Below are positions 8,880-16,315 of a stretch of 64,000 bases of DNA, in pieces. The notes beneath the pieces were generated by a model, which saw only the letters and a list, made by a program, of their open reading frames with translations, was not told the origin of the DNA and did not search any database. Every line of letters starts with the position of its first letter. The first letter of the stretch is position 1. The position numbers and the translations under genes were made by a program. Source of the stretch: JACPDH01 sp041671505 (GTDB taxonomy: Bacteria > Acidobacteriota > Thermoanaerobaculia > Gp7-AA8); the NCBI GenBank assembly GCA_041671505.1, contig JBAZBK010000023.1, forward strand, positions 1 to 64,000, in the 5' to 3' direction.

Positions 8880-10124
8880 CGGCCAGAAGAGGATCGTGGC
8901 GACTCCCGCCGCGATCACCGCGCCCGACGCGGCCGCGACGAGCGCGAGGAGACGACGGCTTCCCATCAGTGCCACCGCCCCGAGCTTGAAGAGCGTGTTC
9001 GACAGCACCGCTGTCATCACGATTCTCCATCCCTCGTCGGCGCCGAGCCTCGCCGACGAGACGAGCTGCGAGGTCGACAGGGTGATCGCGTCGACGTCGG
9101 TCAGCCCGGCGATGAGTGCGACGGCGAAGAGGCCGCGATCGCCCCACGCCTGCTGAGCCCAGGTCGCGGCGAGGGTCACGACAACGTAGAGCCCGGCGAA
9201 GAGAATGGCCGCTTTCATCTCCGACGGATTCTCCTGCGGTGGAAGCTCGGGTGTCGAGCCGCGCTGCCGGAGGAACGCGAAGGCGGCGATGCCGATCGTC
9301 ACCGCGAGCAGAACGCCGAATGGACCGATCGCCCATGGAAGAAACAGGGGTGCGACAACGCCGATCTCCACCAGGACGCGAACCCACACCACGGTCGATG
9401 CAATGAGGATTACCGCCGCGGCGAGGCCGCTCGACTCGGGCAGTGACTTCGACCGGCGGGCGTAGCTGACCGTGGTCGCCGTGCTCGAGACCGCGCCGCC
9501 GAGGATGCCGCCGAGCAGCACGCCGGCGCCCGCGCCGAGAAACTTGTAGGCGATGTAGCCGCCGAGCGAGAGGCCGACGATCAGCACGACCATCAGCCAG
9601 GTGCGGTGGAGGTTGAGCACGTCGAACGGGCCGAAGTTGCGGTCGGGGAGAACGGGGAGGATCACGAGAGAGATGAGCGCGAAGCGGATGATCTGCTCGA
9701 TGTCTTTCTCGCCGAGCCGCGCGACGATCTTCGCCGCGCGATCCTTGAGCTGCAGCAGCACCGCGATCGCCGCGCTGAGAATCACGGCTCCCAGTCGTTC
9801 TCCCGTTGCAAGCCAGAGCCCGATCAGGCACATCAGCACCATGGCGACCTCGGTCGTCGTGCCGGGGTCGACCTCGCTGCTGCGGAGAGCGAGGACGTTG
9901 CCGAGGATCGCGAACGCCGTGATCGTGACGACCGCCGCCACTGCGATCCATGGGCCGAGTGAGGGGACGAGCAGGCCGGCGAGCGCTCCCGTCACGGTGA
10001 CGAGGCCGAAGGTGCGCAGCCCCGCGATGGGGCTGTGCACGCTCTCACGCTGCAGGCCGACGAGCATCCCGAGCCCGAGTGCGAGCGCGAGCGTCTCGAG
10101 CGACCCGAGCAGCTGGGCGTTCAT
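8877..10124 (-). CDS. MgtC/SapB-DUF4010 family multi-spanning membrane protein
   Basis: A 415-residue inner-membrane protein with about 12 hydrophobic helices. The start resembles MgtC/SapB proteins (LGLGMLVGLQRE, then AGLRTF) and the C-terminal half is DUF4010-like (GGAVSSTATTVSYARRS near residue 215, then GLTDVDAITLS near 350). The substrate of this family is unknown; a role in ion homeostasis is only inferred from MgtC. I start it at ATG 10124, which lies 6 nt after TACGAT; a longer reading runs through repeat sequence. Its stop is 9 nt from pcm, so the two may be co-transcribed. Confidence 0.88.
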   Translation of the reverse strand: MNAQLLGSLETLALALGLGMLVGLQRESVHSPIAGLRTFGLVTVTGALAGLLVPSLGPWIAVAAVVTITAFAILGNVLALRSSEVDPGTTTEVAMVLMCLIGLWLATGERLGAVILSAAIAVLLQLKDRAAKIVARLGEKDIEQIIRFALISLVILPVLPDRNFGPFDVLNLHRTWLMVVLIVGLSLGGYIAYKFLGAGAGVLLGGILGGAVSSTATTVSYARRSKSLPESSGLAAAVILIASTVVWVRVLVEIGVVAPLFLPWAIGPFGVLLAVTIGIAAFAFLRQRGSTPELPPQENPSEMKAAILFAGLYVVVTLAATWAQQAWGDRGLFAVALIAGLTDVDAITLSTSQLVSSARLGADEGWRIVMTAVLSNTLFKLGAVALMGSRRLLALVAAASGAVIAAGVATILFWP

Positions 10125-10130
10125 GCATTC

Positions 10131-10136
10131 ATCGTA
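10131..10136 (-). promoter_or_regulatory. -10 box TACGAT, leaderless-type, for the DUF4010 gene
   Basis: On the minus strand TACGAT is followed by 6 nt and the ATG at 10124. A type B heptamer arm begins within a few bases upstream, in the place where a -35 region would be. Confidence 0.5.
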
Positions 10137-10342
10137 GAGGAGAATTGAGAATTGAAAATTGAAAATTGAAAGACGGCAGATGATCGGTACGGAGCCGTGG
10201 GAGCAAAACGGCCCCTGCTTCTGACGGGAGTGGAGCTGAAGTCGCGTTGGCGGGCGACGACTGAGCGAGATCGAAGTTGCCTTCCAACTTCGACCCCTTT
10301 CGGCGCCCGTTTCAATTTTCAATTTTCAATTTTCAATTCTCG
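10137..10342. repeat. Heptamer inverted-repeat cassette, type B, between divergent genes
   Basis: The left arm 10137-10172 starts with the variant GAGAATT and continues as GAAAATT units; the right arm 10310-10342 ends with the matching AATTCTC. The core is about 137 nt. The cassette fills the space between the -10 box of the DUF4010 gene and a TAGACT box (10345-10350) before the ykgJ-like gene. Confidence 0.9.
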
Positions 10343-10380
10343 ACTAGACTCTGCCGCATCTTCCGTAAGGAGCCCTCCGT

Positions 10381-10749
10381 TTGGCGAAGAAACCGAATTA
10401 CGACTGTGAGAAGTGTCCCGCGTACTGCTGCAGTTACCCCGCGATCGAGCTCAAGGAGAGCGAGATCGCGCGCATCGCGAAACACTTCGGAATCGACAAG
10501 GAGTTCGCGAAGAAGCGATTCACGAAGATCGTCGACGGCGATCGCGTGCTGCGGCACCAGAAGGATGCGATCTACGGCACGGCCTGCCGCTTCCTCGACA
10601 CCGACACACGGCGCTGCACCATCTACGACGTGCGCCCGCAGACCTGCCGCAACTACCCCGAGGAGCATCACTGCGGTTACTGGGATTTCCTCAGCTGGGA
10701 GCGCGAGCGGCAGGACGACCCCGAGTTCATTCCGCTGCAGCAGGAGTAG
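10381..10749 (+). CDS. YkgJ-family cysteine-cluster protein
   Basis: A 122-residue soluble protein of the YkgJ/UPF0153 family, thought to bind zinc or an iron-sulfur cluster through conserved cysteines. Visible ligands are CEKCPAYCC near the N-terminus, then ACRF, CTIYDVRPQTCRNYP and HHC. The biochemical role is not established. The start is TTG 10381, preceded by TAAGGAG at about 9 nt. A TAGACT -10-like box lies at 10345-10350 directly after the type B arm. Confidence 0.9.
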   Translation: MAKKPNYDCEKCPAYCCSYPAIELKESEIARIAKHFGIDKEFAKKRFTKIVDGDRVLRHQKDAIYGTACRFLDTDTRRCTIYDVRPQTCRNYPEEHHCGYWDFLSWERERQDDPEFIPLQQE

Positions 10750-10798
10750 CGGATTTGATTGAGCATCAACCGCGCGGTGGTGCCAGGCGCCGGGCGCA

Positions 10799-10881
10799 TG
10801 TAGCCAAGGCCTCTGGCCTTGGCCTCCCGTGCGAGATGCGCAACCAACACGATTTGCCAAGGCGAGACGCCTTGGCTACAG
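10799..10881. repeat. GC-rich inverted repeat (GTAGCCAAGGC arms)
   Basis: TGTAGCCAAGGC at the left end pairs with GCCTTGGCTACA at the right end (10870-10881). Each side also holds its own small palindrome, CCAAGGCCTCTGGCCTTGG on the left and CCAAGGCGAGACGCCTTGG on the right. This element is not heptameric and looks REP-like. Confidence 0.85.
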
Positions 10882-10938
10882 GGCACACCCGTGCGCCGCA
10901 ACCGCGAGTGAGCGCAGATCCCGTCGTCGGAGGCCACC

Positions 10939-11595
10939 TTGATCTACGACATCGTCACGTTCGACTGCTACGGCACGCTGATCGACTGGGAGAAGGGATT
11001 CGTGCGCGCGCTGCTGGCCGCCGGCATCGGTGATCCGCTCGATCGGGCGCGCATCGTCGAGCTTTACCACGAGGTCGAGCCGGAGATCGAAAGCGACTAC
11101 CGGAGCTACCGCGAAGTGCTCTCCGAGGTTGCGCGGCGCGTCGGCGCGGGATTGCGGGTCGACGTTTCCGACGAGCAGGCCGGGTCGCTTCCCGACAGTC
11201 TTCCGTCGTGGCCTCCTTTCGTCGATACGAACCGGGCGCTCGAGCGCCTCGCCTCCGCGGGGATCCGGCTCGGGATTCTCTCCAACGTCGACGACGACCT
11301 GATCGCGGAGACGCGGAGGCACTTCACCGTCGACTTCGACCTGGTCGTGACCGCGCAGCAGATGAAGTCGTACAAGCCGGGGCACGCGCACTTCCTCGAA
11401 GCGCGCAGGCGCCTCGGCGATGGCGCGCGCTGGCTTCACGCGGCGCAGAGCCATTTTCACGACGTCGTTCCGTGCCGCGAGCTCGGCATCCCGGTCGCAT
11501 GGATCAACAGGAAGAACGATCGCCCCGGTACCGACGTGATCCCCGATCGCGAGCTGAGGAATCTCGACGAGCTCGCGGACTGGCTCACTCGGTGA
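10939..11595 (+). CDS. HAD-superfamily hydrolase (haloacid dehalogenase type II-like)
   Basis: A 218-residue HAD hydrolase acting on a small organic or phosphorylated substrate. Motif I is FDCYGTLIDWEKG with nucleophile Asp9, motif II is LSNVDDD and the lysine motif is SYKPGHAHF. The sequence after it (WLHAAQSHFHDVVPCRELGIPVAWINR) resembles type II haloacid dehalogenases more than phosphatases with a DD pair. The start is TTG 10939, preceded by CGGAGG. The exact substrate cannot be named. Its stop TGA is also the first bases of a type E repeat arm. Confidence 0.9.
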   Translation: MIYDIVTFDCYGTLIDWEKGFVRALLAAGIGDPLDRARIVELYHEVEPEIESDYRSYREVLSEVARRVGAGLRVDVSDEQAGSLPDSLPSWPPFVDTNRALERLASAGIRLGILSNVDDDLIAETRRHFTVDFDLVVTAQQMKSYKPGHAHFLEARRRLGDGARWLHAAQSHFHDVVPCRELGIPVAWINRKNDRPGTDVIPDRELRNLDELADWLTR

Positions 11596-11775
11596 ATGCG
11601 GAACTCGGAATGCGGACGGGTGAAGAACCGAGATGAGGAATGTCGAATGACGAATGAAGAAAGGGGCCGCGCACTGCATCGCTGAACGTCGTGCGTTTCT
11701 TCATTCTCCATTTCTCATTCTTCATTCGACATTTCGGTTTCTCCGGCCCGTCGCTCCGAACTCCCACTTCCGCTT
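11593..11775. repeat. Nested heptamer cassette, type E outside type C
   Basis: A type E left arm (11593-11618, GAATGCG-like) begins on the HAD stop codon. A type C left arm (11625-11663) pairs with a right arm at 11695-11741 over roughly 35 bp, with a core of about 30 nt. A degraded type E right arm follows (about 11753-11775). A TACAAT box (11786-11791) then leads into the kinase gene. Confidence 0.85.
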
Positions 11776-11803
11776 TCTCGGGTAATACAATTCACGCATT
11801 CCG

Positions 11804-13108
11804 ATGTTGATCTGCCCAAACTGCGGGTTCGACGGGCTCGAGGATGGACGGGCGTGCGCGGTGTGCGGTGAGATCACCGCCTCGCACACGACGCCTCTCT
11901 CGGAGCTGTCGACCGAGAAGCGGAGTACGCCCGACCTCTCTCCGCGCTCCGCGCGTGCGAGGCTCCCCGATTACACCGAGGGTTTTCTCTACGCAGGGCG
12001 TTACGAGATCGAGTCGTTCCTCGGAAGGGGAGGGATGGGGAGTGTCTACCGGGTGCGCGACCGCGAGTCGGGCGAGAGGCTCGCGCTGAAGATCCTGCAC
12101 GCCGCGGCCGACGACCCGGGCGGCTCGGAGCGCTTCCGCCGGGAGATCGGCGTGCTCGCGAAGATCGCGCACCCCTCGATTCCGAAGATCGCGGGGTCAG
12201 GTCTGCTGGATGACGAGATGTACTTCGTCGCCGAGTTCGTGGACGGGCAGAACCTCCGCCGGATCGTGCGTGAGACGGGGCCGTTCGATGCCGACGAGGG
12301 GGCGCGGGTCTGTGCCGCGGTCGCCGACGCGCTCGACGAGGCGCACCGGCACGGGATCATCCACCGCGACGTGAAGCCGCACAACGTGATGGTTGCGACC
12401 GACGGCTCGGTGCGGCTGCTCGACTTCGGCGTCGCGCGGGGCGTCGGCATCGACATGAAGACGATCACCGCGACCGGGATGGTCGTCGGAACGCCGGAGT
12501 ACATGTCGCCCGAGCAGTTCGAAGGGCATCGCGTCGACGGCAGGAGCGACGTCTATTCGCTCGGCGTGGTGCTGTTCGAGCTGCTCACGGGAAGGCTCCC
12601 GTTCGTGGCCGACTCGCCGATGGCCCTCGCGCTCGCTCACACGCGCGAGCCGGCGCCTCCGCCGCGGTCGATCCGTTCCGACGTGCCTGCCTGGCTCAAC
12701 CGTGTGGTCCTCAAGTGCCTCGAGAAGAATCCGGCGGATCGCTTTCCGACGGCGGCCGATGTCGCGCTCGAGCTCCGGAAAGACCGGAGTCGCGGGCAGA
12801 TGCGGCGACTCGCCGGGGGCGACTACGTGATCGACGACGAGATCGGAGGCTGGGCCCTCGTGATCGCCTCCTCACACGAGCGCACCGACTGGACGCCGCC
12901 GATGACGCTGCTCTTCGAAGAACGGCCGTACCGGCTGGAGAGGGCGGAGCTCGATGAGGGGCCTCCGAAGCGCTGGCTCTACCGCTTCGGTTTCTGGCCC
13001 GACAGCGAGGTGTACCGGCGCGTGGTCGACTACACGCAGTTCGTCGCCGACGAGACGGCGCGGGAGAAGGGGCGCATCTCGTCGAAGCTCAAGAAGTGGC
13101 TCGGGTGA
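11804..13108 (+). CDS. Serine/threonine protein kinase with N-terminal zinc ribbon
   Basis: A 434-residue cytosolic Hanks-type kinase. Residues 1-25 form a zinc ribbon (CPNCGF ... CAVCGE). The kinase domain spans about 65-325 with glycine loop LGRGGMGSVYRV, ATP lysine in LALKIL, catalytic HRDVKPHN, DFGVARG and the APE-equivalent PEYMSPEQF, so it should be active. There is no membrane segment. The C-terminal 100 residues hold a domain I do not recognise, rich in charged and aromatic residues. A TACAAT box ends 12 nt before the ATG and there is no clear Shine-Dalgarno. Confidence 0.95.
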   Translation: MLICPNCGFDGLEDGRACAVCGEITASHTTPLSELSTEKRSTPDLSPRSARARLPDYTEGFLYAGRYEIESFLGRGGMGSVYRVRDRESGERLALKILHAAADDPGGSERFRREIGVLAKIAHPSIPKIAGSGLLDDEMYFVAEFVDGQNLRRIVRETGPFDADEGARVCAAVADALDEAHRHGIIHRDVKPHNVMVATDGSVRLLDFGVARGVGIDMKTITATGMVVGTPEYMSPEQFEGHRVDGRSDVYSLGVVLFELLTGRLPFVADSPMALALAHTREPAPPPRSIRSDVPAWLNRVVLKCLEKNPADRFPTAADVALELRKDRSRGQMRRLAGGDYVIDDEIGGWALVIASSHERTDWTPPMTLLFEERPYRLERAELDEGPPKRWLYRFGFWPDSEVYRRVVDYTQFVADETAREKGRISSKLKKWLG

Positions 13109-13122
13109 CGTGAGGATTGTCG

Positions 13123-13563
13123 ATGGCAATTTCGATTCGCGAAGCGACGCGTGACGACCTTTCCGGACTCTACTCGCTCTACTGCGACCTCGCGCTCGGC
13201 GCTCCGCGCGTGACTCCGGAGCGGCTCGAGGCGGTGTTCGCCCGTCTCGCGCGCTATCCCGACTATCGGGTCTGGCTCGCGTTCGACGGCGACCGGCTCC
13301 TCGGCACCTACGCGCTCTGCATCATCGACACGCTCGGCGACCGCTGCGCGCCGGAGGGTATCGTCGAGGACGTCGTCGTGGCGTCCGACGCGCGGGGGCT
13401 CGGGATCGGGCGCGCGATGATGGAGCACGCGATGGAGCGATGCCGCGAGGCGGGCTGCTACAAGCTCGTGCTCTCCAGCAATCTCACGCGCGAGGATGCG
13501 CACCGCTTCTACGACGCCCTCGGATTCGAGCGGCACGGGGTGTCGTTCGTCGTCAGGCTGTAG
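13123..13563 (+). CDS. GNAT-family N-acetyltransferase
   Basis: A 146-residue acetyl-CoA-dependent acetyltransferase. Motif A is VVVASDARGLGIGRAMMEHA and motif B includes SSNLTREDAHRFYDALGF. The acceptor substrate is unknown. ATG 13123 is preferred over TTG 13117 because GAGG lies 7 nt upstream. It follows the kinase by 14 nt, so the two may be co-transcribed. Its TAG stop is the first element of a type A arm. Confidence 0.9.
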   Translation: MAISIREATRDDLSGLYSLYCDLALGAPRVTPERLEAVFARLARYPDYRVWLAFDGDRLLGTYALCIIDTLGDRCAPEGIVEDVVVASDARGLGIGRAMMEHAMERCREAGCYKLVLSSNLTREDAHRFYDALGFERHGVSFVVRL

Positions 13564-13752
13564 GCGAGAGGCGAGAGGCGATGAGCAGGCCATAGGCCAT
13601 AGGCCAGAGGCCAAAGCAGGCCGTCGTGCAGGGCTGCATGCTGAAACGTGTGGCGCTTCCGCTGCAATGTTCAACGCCGCTCCGCGGCTGACTGCGACGA
13701 TCCACCGTTTGCCTGCTCATCGCCTCCCGCCTTTCGCCTCTCGCCTCCCTGC
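13561..13752. repeat. Heptamer cassette, types A and D
   Basis: The left arm 13561-13621 begins on the GNAT stop codon with GCGAGAG and GCGATGA units, then type D units (GGCCATA, GGCCAGA, GGCCAAA). The right arm 13709-13752 carries type A units only. The core is about 87 nt. Confidence 0.85.
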
Positions 13753-13797
13753 AACATTGCGGAAACTCGCTCGTATTGAAGAAGTGGAGGTGACGCC

Positions 13798-14085
13798 ATG
13801 AGTGCCTTTCTTGCGCTGGTCATGACCCTTTTTGCCGTAGCGATCGCGATCGCGGTCGTCGGGGTGACGGTCGGGATCGTCGTGCTGGTGCTCAAGCTCG
13901 CGCTCACCGTCGCCATCATCCCGCTGAAGATCGCGTTCGTGCTCGTGAAGGTCGTGATCGCGGCTGTCGTTCTCGCCGTGGTCGCCGCGTTCCTCGCACC
14001 GCTCCTCATCGTGCTCGCGTTCGTCGTGGTGCCGCTCGTAATGATCGCCCTCGCCGGCAAGCTGGTGTTCGGGTTCGTGTTTTAG
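13798..14085 (+). CDS. Small hydrophobic membrane protein
   Basis: A 95-residue protein that is almost entirely aliphatic (Ala, Val, Leu, Ile) with two short breaks containing lysine (VLKLALT, IPLKIAFVLVK). It could form three or four membrane helices. No family is recognised. A strong GGAGGTGA lies 4-5 nt before the ATG, which supports translation. The short TAG stop-to-arm distance and the convergent metallopeptidase gene suggest a monocistronic unit. Confidence 0.75.
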   Translation: MSAFLALVMTLFAVAIAIAVVGVTVGIVVLVLKLALTVAIIPLKIAFVLVKVVIAAVVLAVVAAFLAPLLIVLAFVVVPLVMIALAGKLVFGFVF

Positions 14086-14354
14086 AGGCAGGCGAGAGGC
14101 GAGGGGCGAGAGGCGAGAGGCGATAAGCAGGCGGAGAGGCGGGCCAGAGGCCAATGACCAGAGGCCAAAGCAGGCAGAAGAATTGGGCGCCGGCGCGAGC
14201 CGGCGCTCGTGTTTTGTCGCGAAGAAGCTGCGGTTTGCGGTCGGAGGGGCGACGCACTGCTCTGCGATTCGAGCGCCAATGATCTCTTGCTCAGGCCTCT
14301 GCCCTTTGGCCTCTGGTCTGCTTATCGCCTCTCGCCCATCGCCTCTCGCCTGCT
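14086..14354. repeat. Heptamer cassette, types A and D, spanning two convergent stop codons
   Basis: The left arm 14086-14175 starts just after the TAG of the hydrophobic protein; the right arm 14290-14354 ends on the base before the stop of the metallopeptidase. Both arms carry the same variant unit: GATAAGCAG on the left and CTGCTTATC on the right, where most other cassettes have GATGAGCAG. Confidence 0.88.
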
Positions 14355-14741
14355 CTAAAACGGCATCTCGTCGTCCTCGAGGCCGAAGTAGTGGCCGATC
14401 TCGTGGATGACGGTGTCGCGGATTTCTTCGACGGCGTCGTTACGCGTCTCGGAAATGCGGAGGATGGGGCCGCGGAAGATGGCGATCTGGTCGGGCAGCG
14501 CGGCCGGGTCGGACCAGGAGCGCTCGGGGAGCGGGACGCCGCGGTAGATGCCGAGGAGCTCGTCGTCCTCTTCGAATTCATCGGGGTCGTCGAGCAGGTC
14601 GAGGTCCTCGTCCGCCGGCTCGTCCTCGACGACGATGGCGATGTTCTGCAGCGCGCGCGCGAACCGTTCCGGAATCGCCGCGACGGCCTCCTCGACGAGC
14701 CGCTCGAACTGCTCCTTCGACATGCGCCAGGATTCGTGCAT
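14355..14741 (-). CDS. Small zincin-like metallopeptidase family protein (DUF1025-like)
   Basis: A 128-residue soluble protein with the extended zinc motif HEIGHYFGLEDDEM at its C-terminus (HExxHxxGxxD), typical of the minimal zincin-like family formerly called DUF1025. The middle is strongly acidic. Proteolytic activity in this family is inferred from fold only. I use ATG 14741, which lies 6 nt after TATCAT and has no Shine-Dalgarno; an internal Met at residue 7 is the alternative. Confidence 0.9.
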   Translation of the reverse strand: MHESWRMSKEQFERLVEEAVAAIPERFARALQNIAIVVEDEPADEDLDLLDDPDEFEEDDELLGIYRGVPLPERSWSDPAALPDQIAIFRGPILRISETRNDAVEEIRDTVIHEIGHYFGLEDDEMPF

Positions 14742-14747
14742 GACGGA

Positions 14748-14753
14748 ATGATA
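14748..14753 (-). promoter_or_regulatory. -10 box TATCAT, leaderless-type, for the zincin-like gene
   Basis: On the minus strand TATCAT is followed by exactly 6 nt and ATG 14741. A type A heptamer arm starts 2 nt upstream of the box. Confidence 0.5.
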
Positions 14754-14754
14754 A

Positions 14755-14896
14755 GGCAGGCGAAAGGCGAGAGGCGAGAGGCGATCAGTAGATTATCGAA
14801 TGCAGAACGGAACGCAGACGGAACCGGGCCGTTCGGCCAGGATGAGCTCTCCGCCATGCCTGCTCATCGCCTCTCGCCTGTCGCCTCTCGCCTGCC
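14755..14896. repeat. Heptamer inverted-repeat cassette, type A, between divergent genes
   Basis: The left arm 14755-14786 and right arm 14857-14896 are complementary type A arrays around a core of about 70 nt that includes a few type E-like units. The cassette lies between the promoter of the zincin-like gene and that of the desaturase. Confidence 0.85.
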
Positions 14897-14964
14897 ATGA
14901 CCTTTGACCTCCAACCTGCCTTTTCACCTCCGCGAAACCTCCGATCTGCTACGATTTGCGGATC

Positions 14965-15007
14965 GGCGTCTCGGGCAGGACGTTCATGTGCCCGGGCGCC
15001 GTTTTTT
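14965..15007 (+). terminator. Intrinsic terminator-like hairpin in the desaturase leader
   Basis: GGCGTCTCGGGCA (14965-14977) pairs, with one bulge, with TGCCCGGGCGCC (14989-15000) and is followed directly by TTTTTT (15002-15007). A TACGAT -10-like box lies at 14950-14955 and the desaturase ribosome-binding site at 15013. The terminator thus sits inside the leader, where it could act as an attenuator. Confidence 0.55.
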
Positions 15008-15027
15008 ACGCTCGAGGAGAGCCTCCG

Positions 15028-16143
15028 ATGGAAACGACGACGCACAAGAAAGACTGGGTCAACATCATCTTCCTGATGCTGACGCCGCTCATCGCGGTCT
15101 TCGGCACGATCGCCTGGACGGTCACGCACGGCTTCGAGTGGTGGATGCTCGCCCTGGGCCTCGTCATGTACTTCCTCGTCGGCCTCTCGATCACGGCCGG
15201 CTATCACCGCCTCTTCTCGCATCGCGCGTATGACGCGTCGCGCGCGACGGAGGTCTTCTTCGCGATCTTCGGCGCGCTCGCTGCGCAGAATTCGATTCTC
15301 CAGTGGTCGTCGTCGCACCGCGTCCATCACCGCTACGTCGACCGCGACTGGGATCCGTACAACATCAAGCGCGGCTTCTGGTGGGCGCACATCTTCTGGA
15401 TCTTCTACAGGAACCCCGACGCGAAGAAGTACGACAACGCGAAGGATCTGCTGAAGAACCCGGTCGTGATGTGGCAGCACCGGTGGCACAACGTTCTGAT
15501 GATCGTTGTCGGTTTCGGGCTCCCGGCGCTCATCGGGGCGTATTTCGGCGACTGGGTGGCGGGCCTGCTCTGGGGCGGCTTCCTCCGCGTCGCCCTGGTT
15601 CATCACTCGACGTTCTTCGTGAATTCGCTCGCGCACGCGCTCGGCACGCCGACCTTCGACGTTGACTCTTCGGCGCGCGACAATCCGTTCGTCGCCTTCC
15701 TGACCTTCGGCGAGGGGTACCACAGCTTCCACCACCGCTTCCCGAGCGACTTCCGCAACGGGATCCGCTGGTACCAGTGGGATCCGTCGAAGTGGCTGAT
15801 TCGCGGGCTGCAGGCGGCGGGGCAGGCGTGGGAGCTGCGACGGGTGCCGGCCCCGACGATCGAGCAGGCTCGAATGGAGGCCGTGGTGGCTGTCCTCGAG
15901 CCGCGGCTGGCGGTTGCGCCGCGCGATCGCGCCGAGGAGATCCGGCAGGGGATCGCCGCGGCCCGCGAGCAGTTCAGCCGCGCGGTCGAGCTCTGGCGAC
16001 GGCAGGCGGAAGAACGCGCCGAGGGGCTGTCGAAGTCGTGGAGACAGACGCGTCGCGAAGCGAAGCGCGCGCTCTCTGCGGCGAAGCGCGACTGGAAGCG
16101 GGCGATGGCGATGCTGTCCGCCGTTCCGGCGCACGCCCGATGA
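15028..16143 (+). CDS. Membrane acyl-CoA/acyl-lipid delta-9 desaturase
   Basis: Di-iron membrane desaturase that inserts a cis double bond into saturated acyl chains, adjusting membrane fluidity. The 371-residue protein has the three histidine boxes in order: HRLFSH, HRVHHRYVD and YHSFHHRFP, and four membrane helices grouped as in stearoyl-CoA desaturases. Beyond residue 280 it has an added charged, probably helical tail of about 90 residues (REQFSRAVELWRRQAEER region) that the core enzyme does not need. ATG 15028 is preceded by GAGGAGA. An intrinsic terminator in the leader suggests regulated read-through. Confidence 0.93.
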   Translation: METTTHKKDWVNIIFLMLTPLIAVFGTIAWTVTHGFEWWMLALGLVMYFLVGLSITAGYHRLFSHRAYDASRATEVFFAIFGALAAQNSILQWSSSHRVHHRYVDRDWDPYNIKRGFWWAHIFWIFYRNPDAKKYDNAKDLLKNPVVMWQHRWHNVLMIVVGFGLPALIGAYFGDWVAGLLWGGFLRVALVHHSTFFVNSLAHALGTPTFDVDSSARDNPFVAFLTFGEGYHSFHHRFPSDFRNGIRWYQWDPSKWLIRGLQAAGQAWELRRVPAPTIEQARMEAVVAVLEPRLAVAPRDRAEEIRQGIAAAREQFSRAVELWRRQAEERAEGLSKSWRQTRREAKRALSAAKRDWKRAMAMLSAVPAHAR

Positions 16144-16243
16144 CATCCGGGGAGCCCCGCTACCGGAGTGCGACGGCTTGCGATATCGTTGGCGCTTCCG
16201 GCACGCCCGGGGTGAGTTCGATCCGAATCCGAATCGTGACGCG

Positions 16244-16315
16244 ATGAAGCAGACACCAAGCAATCCGAGCCTCCGCCCTGGGCGCGGGCCGGTCGCGCCG
16301 GGAGTGACCGCCTGA
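16244..16315 (+). CDS. Candidate 23-aa leader ORF overlapping the kup start
   Basis: ATG 16244 opens a 23-codon frame (MKQTPSNPSLRPGRGPV...) whose TGA stop overlaps the proposed CTG start of kup by two bases. It may translationally couple kup, or it may be chance. There is no strong ribosome-binding site. Confidence 0.25.
   Translation: MKQTPSNPSLRPGRGPVAPGVTA

Noticed and set aside
10277..10762. ORF reading FQFSIFNFQF through a type B arm near ykgJ
   Set aside because: The frame is repeat sequence joined to an out-of-frame reading of the ykgJ-like gene.
11804..13108. The 11804 kinase as a second pseudokinase
   Set aside because: Its glycine loop, HRDVKPHN and DFG motifs are all intact.
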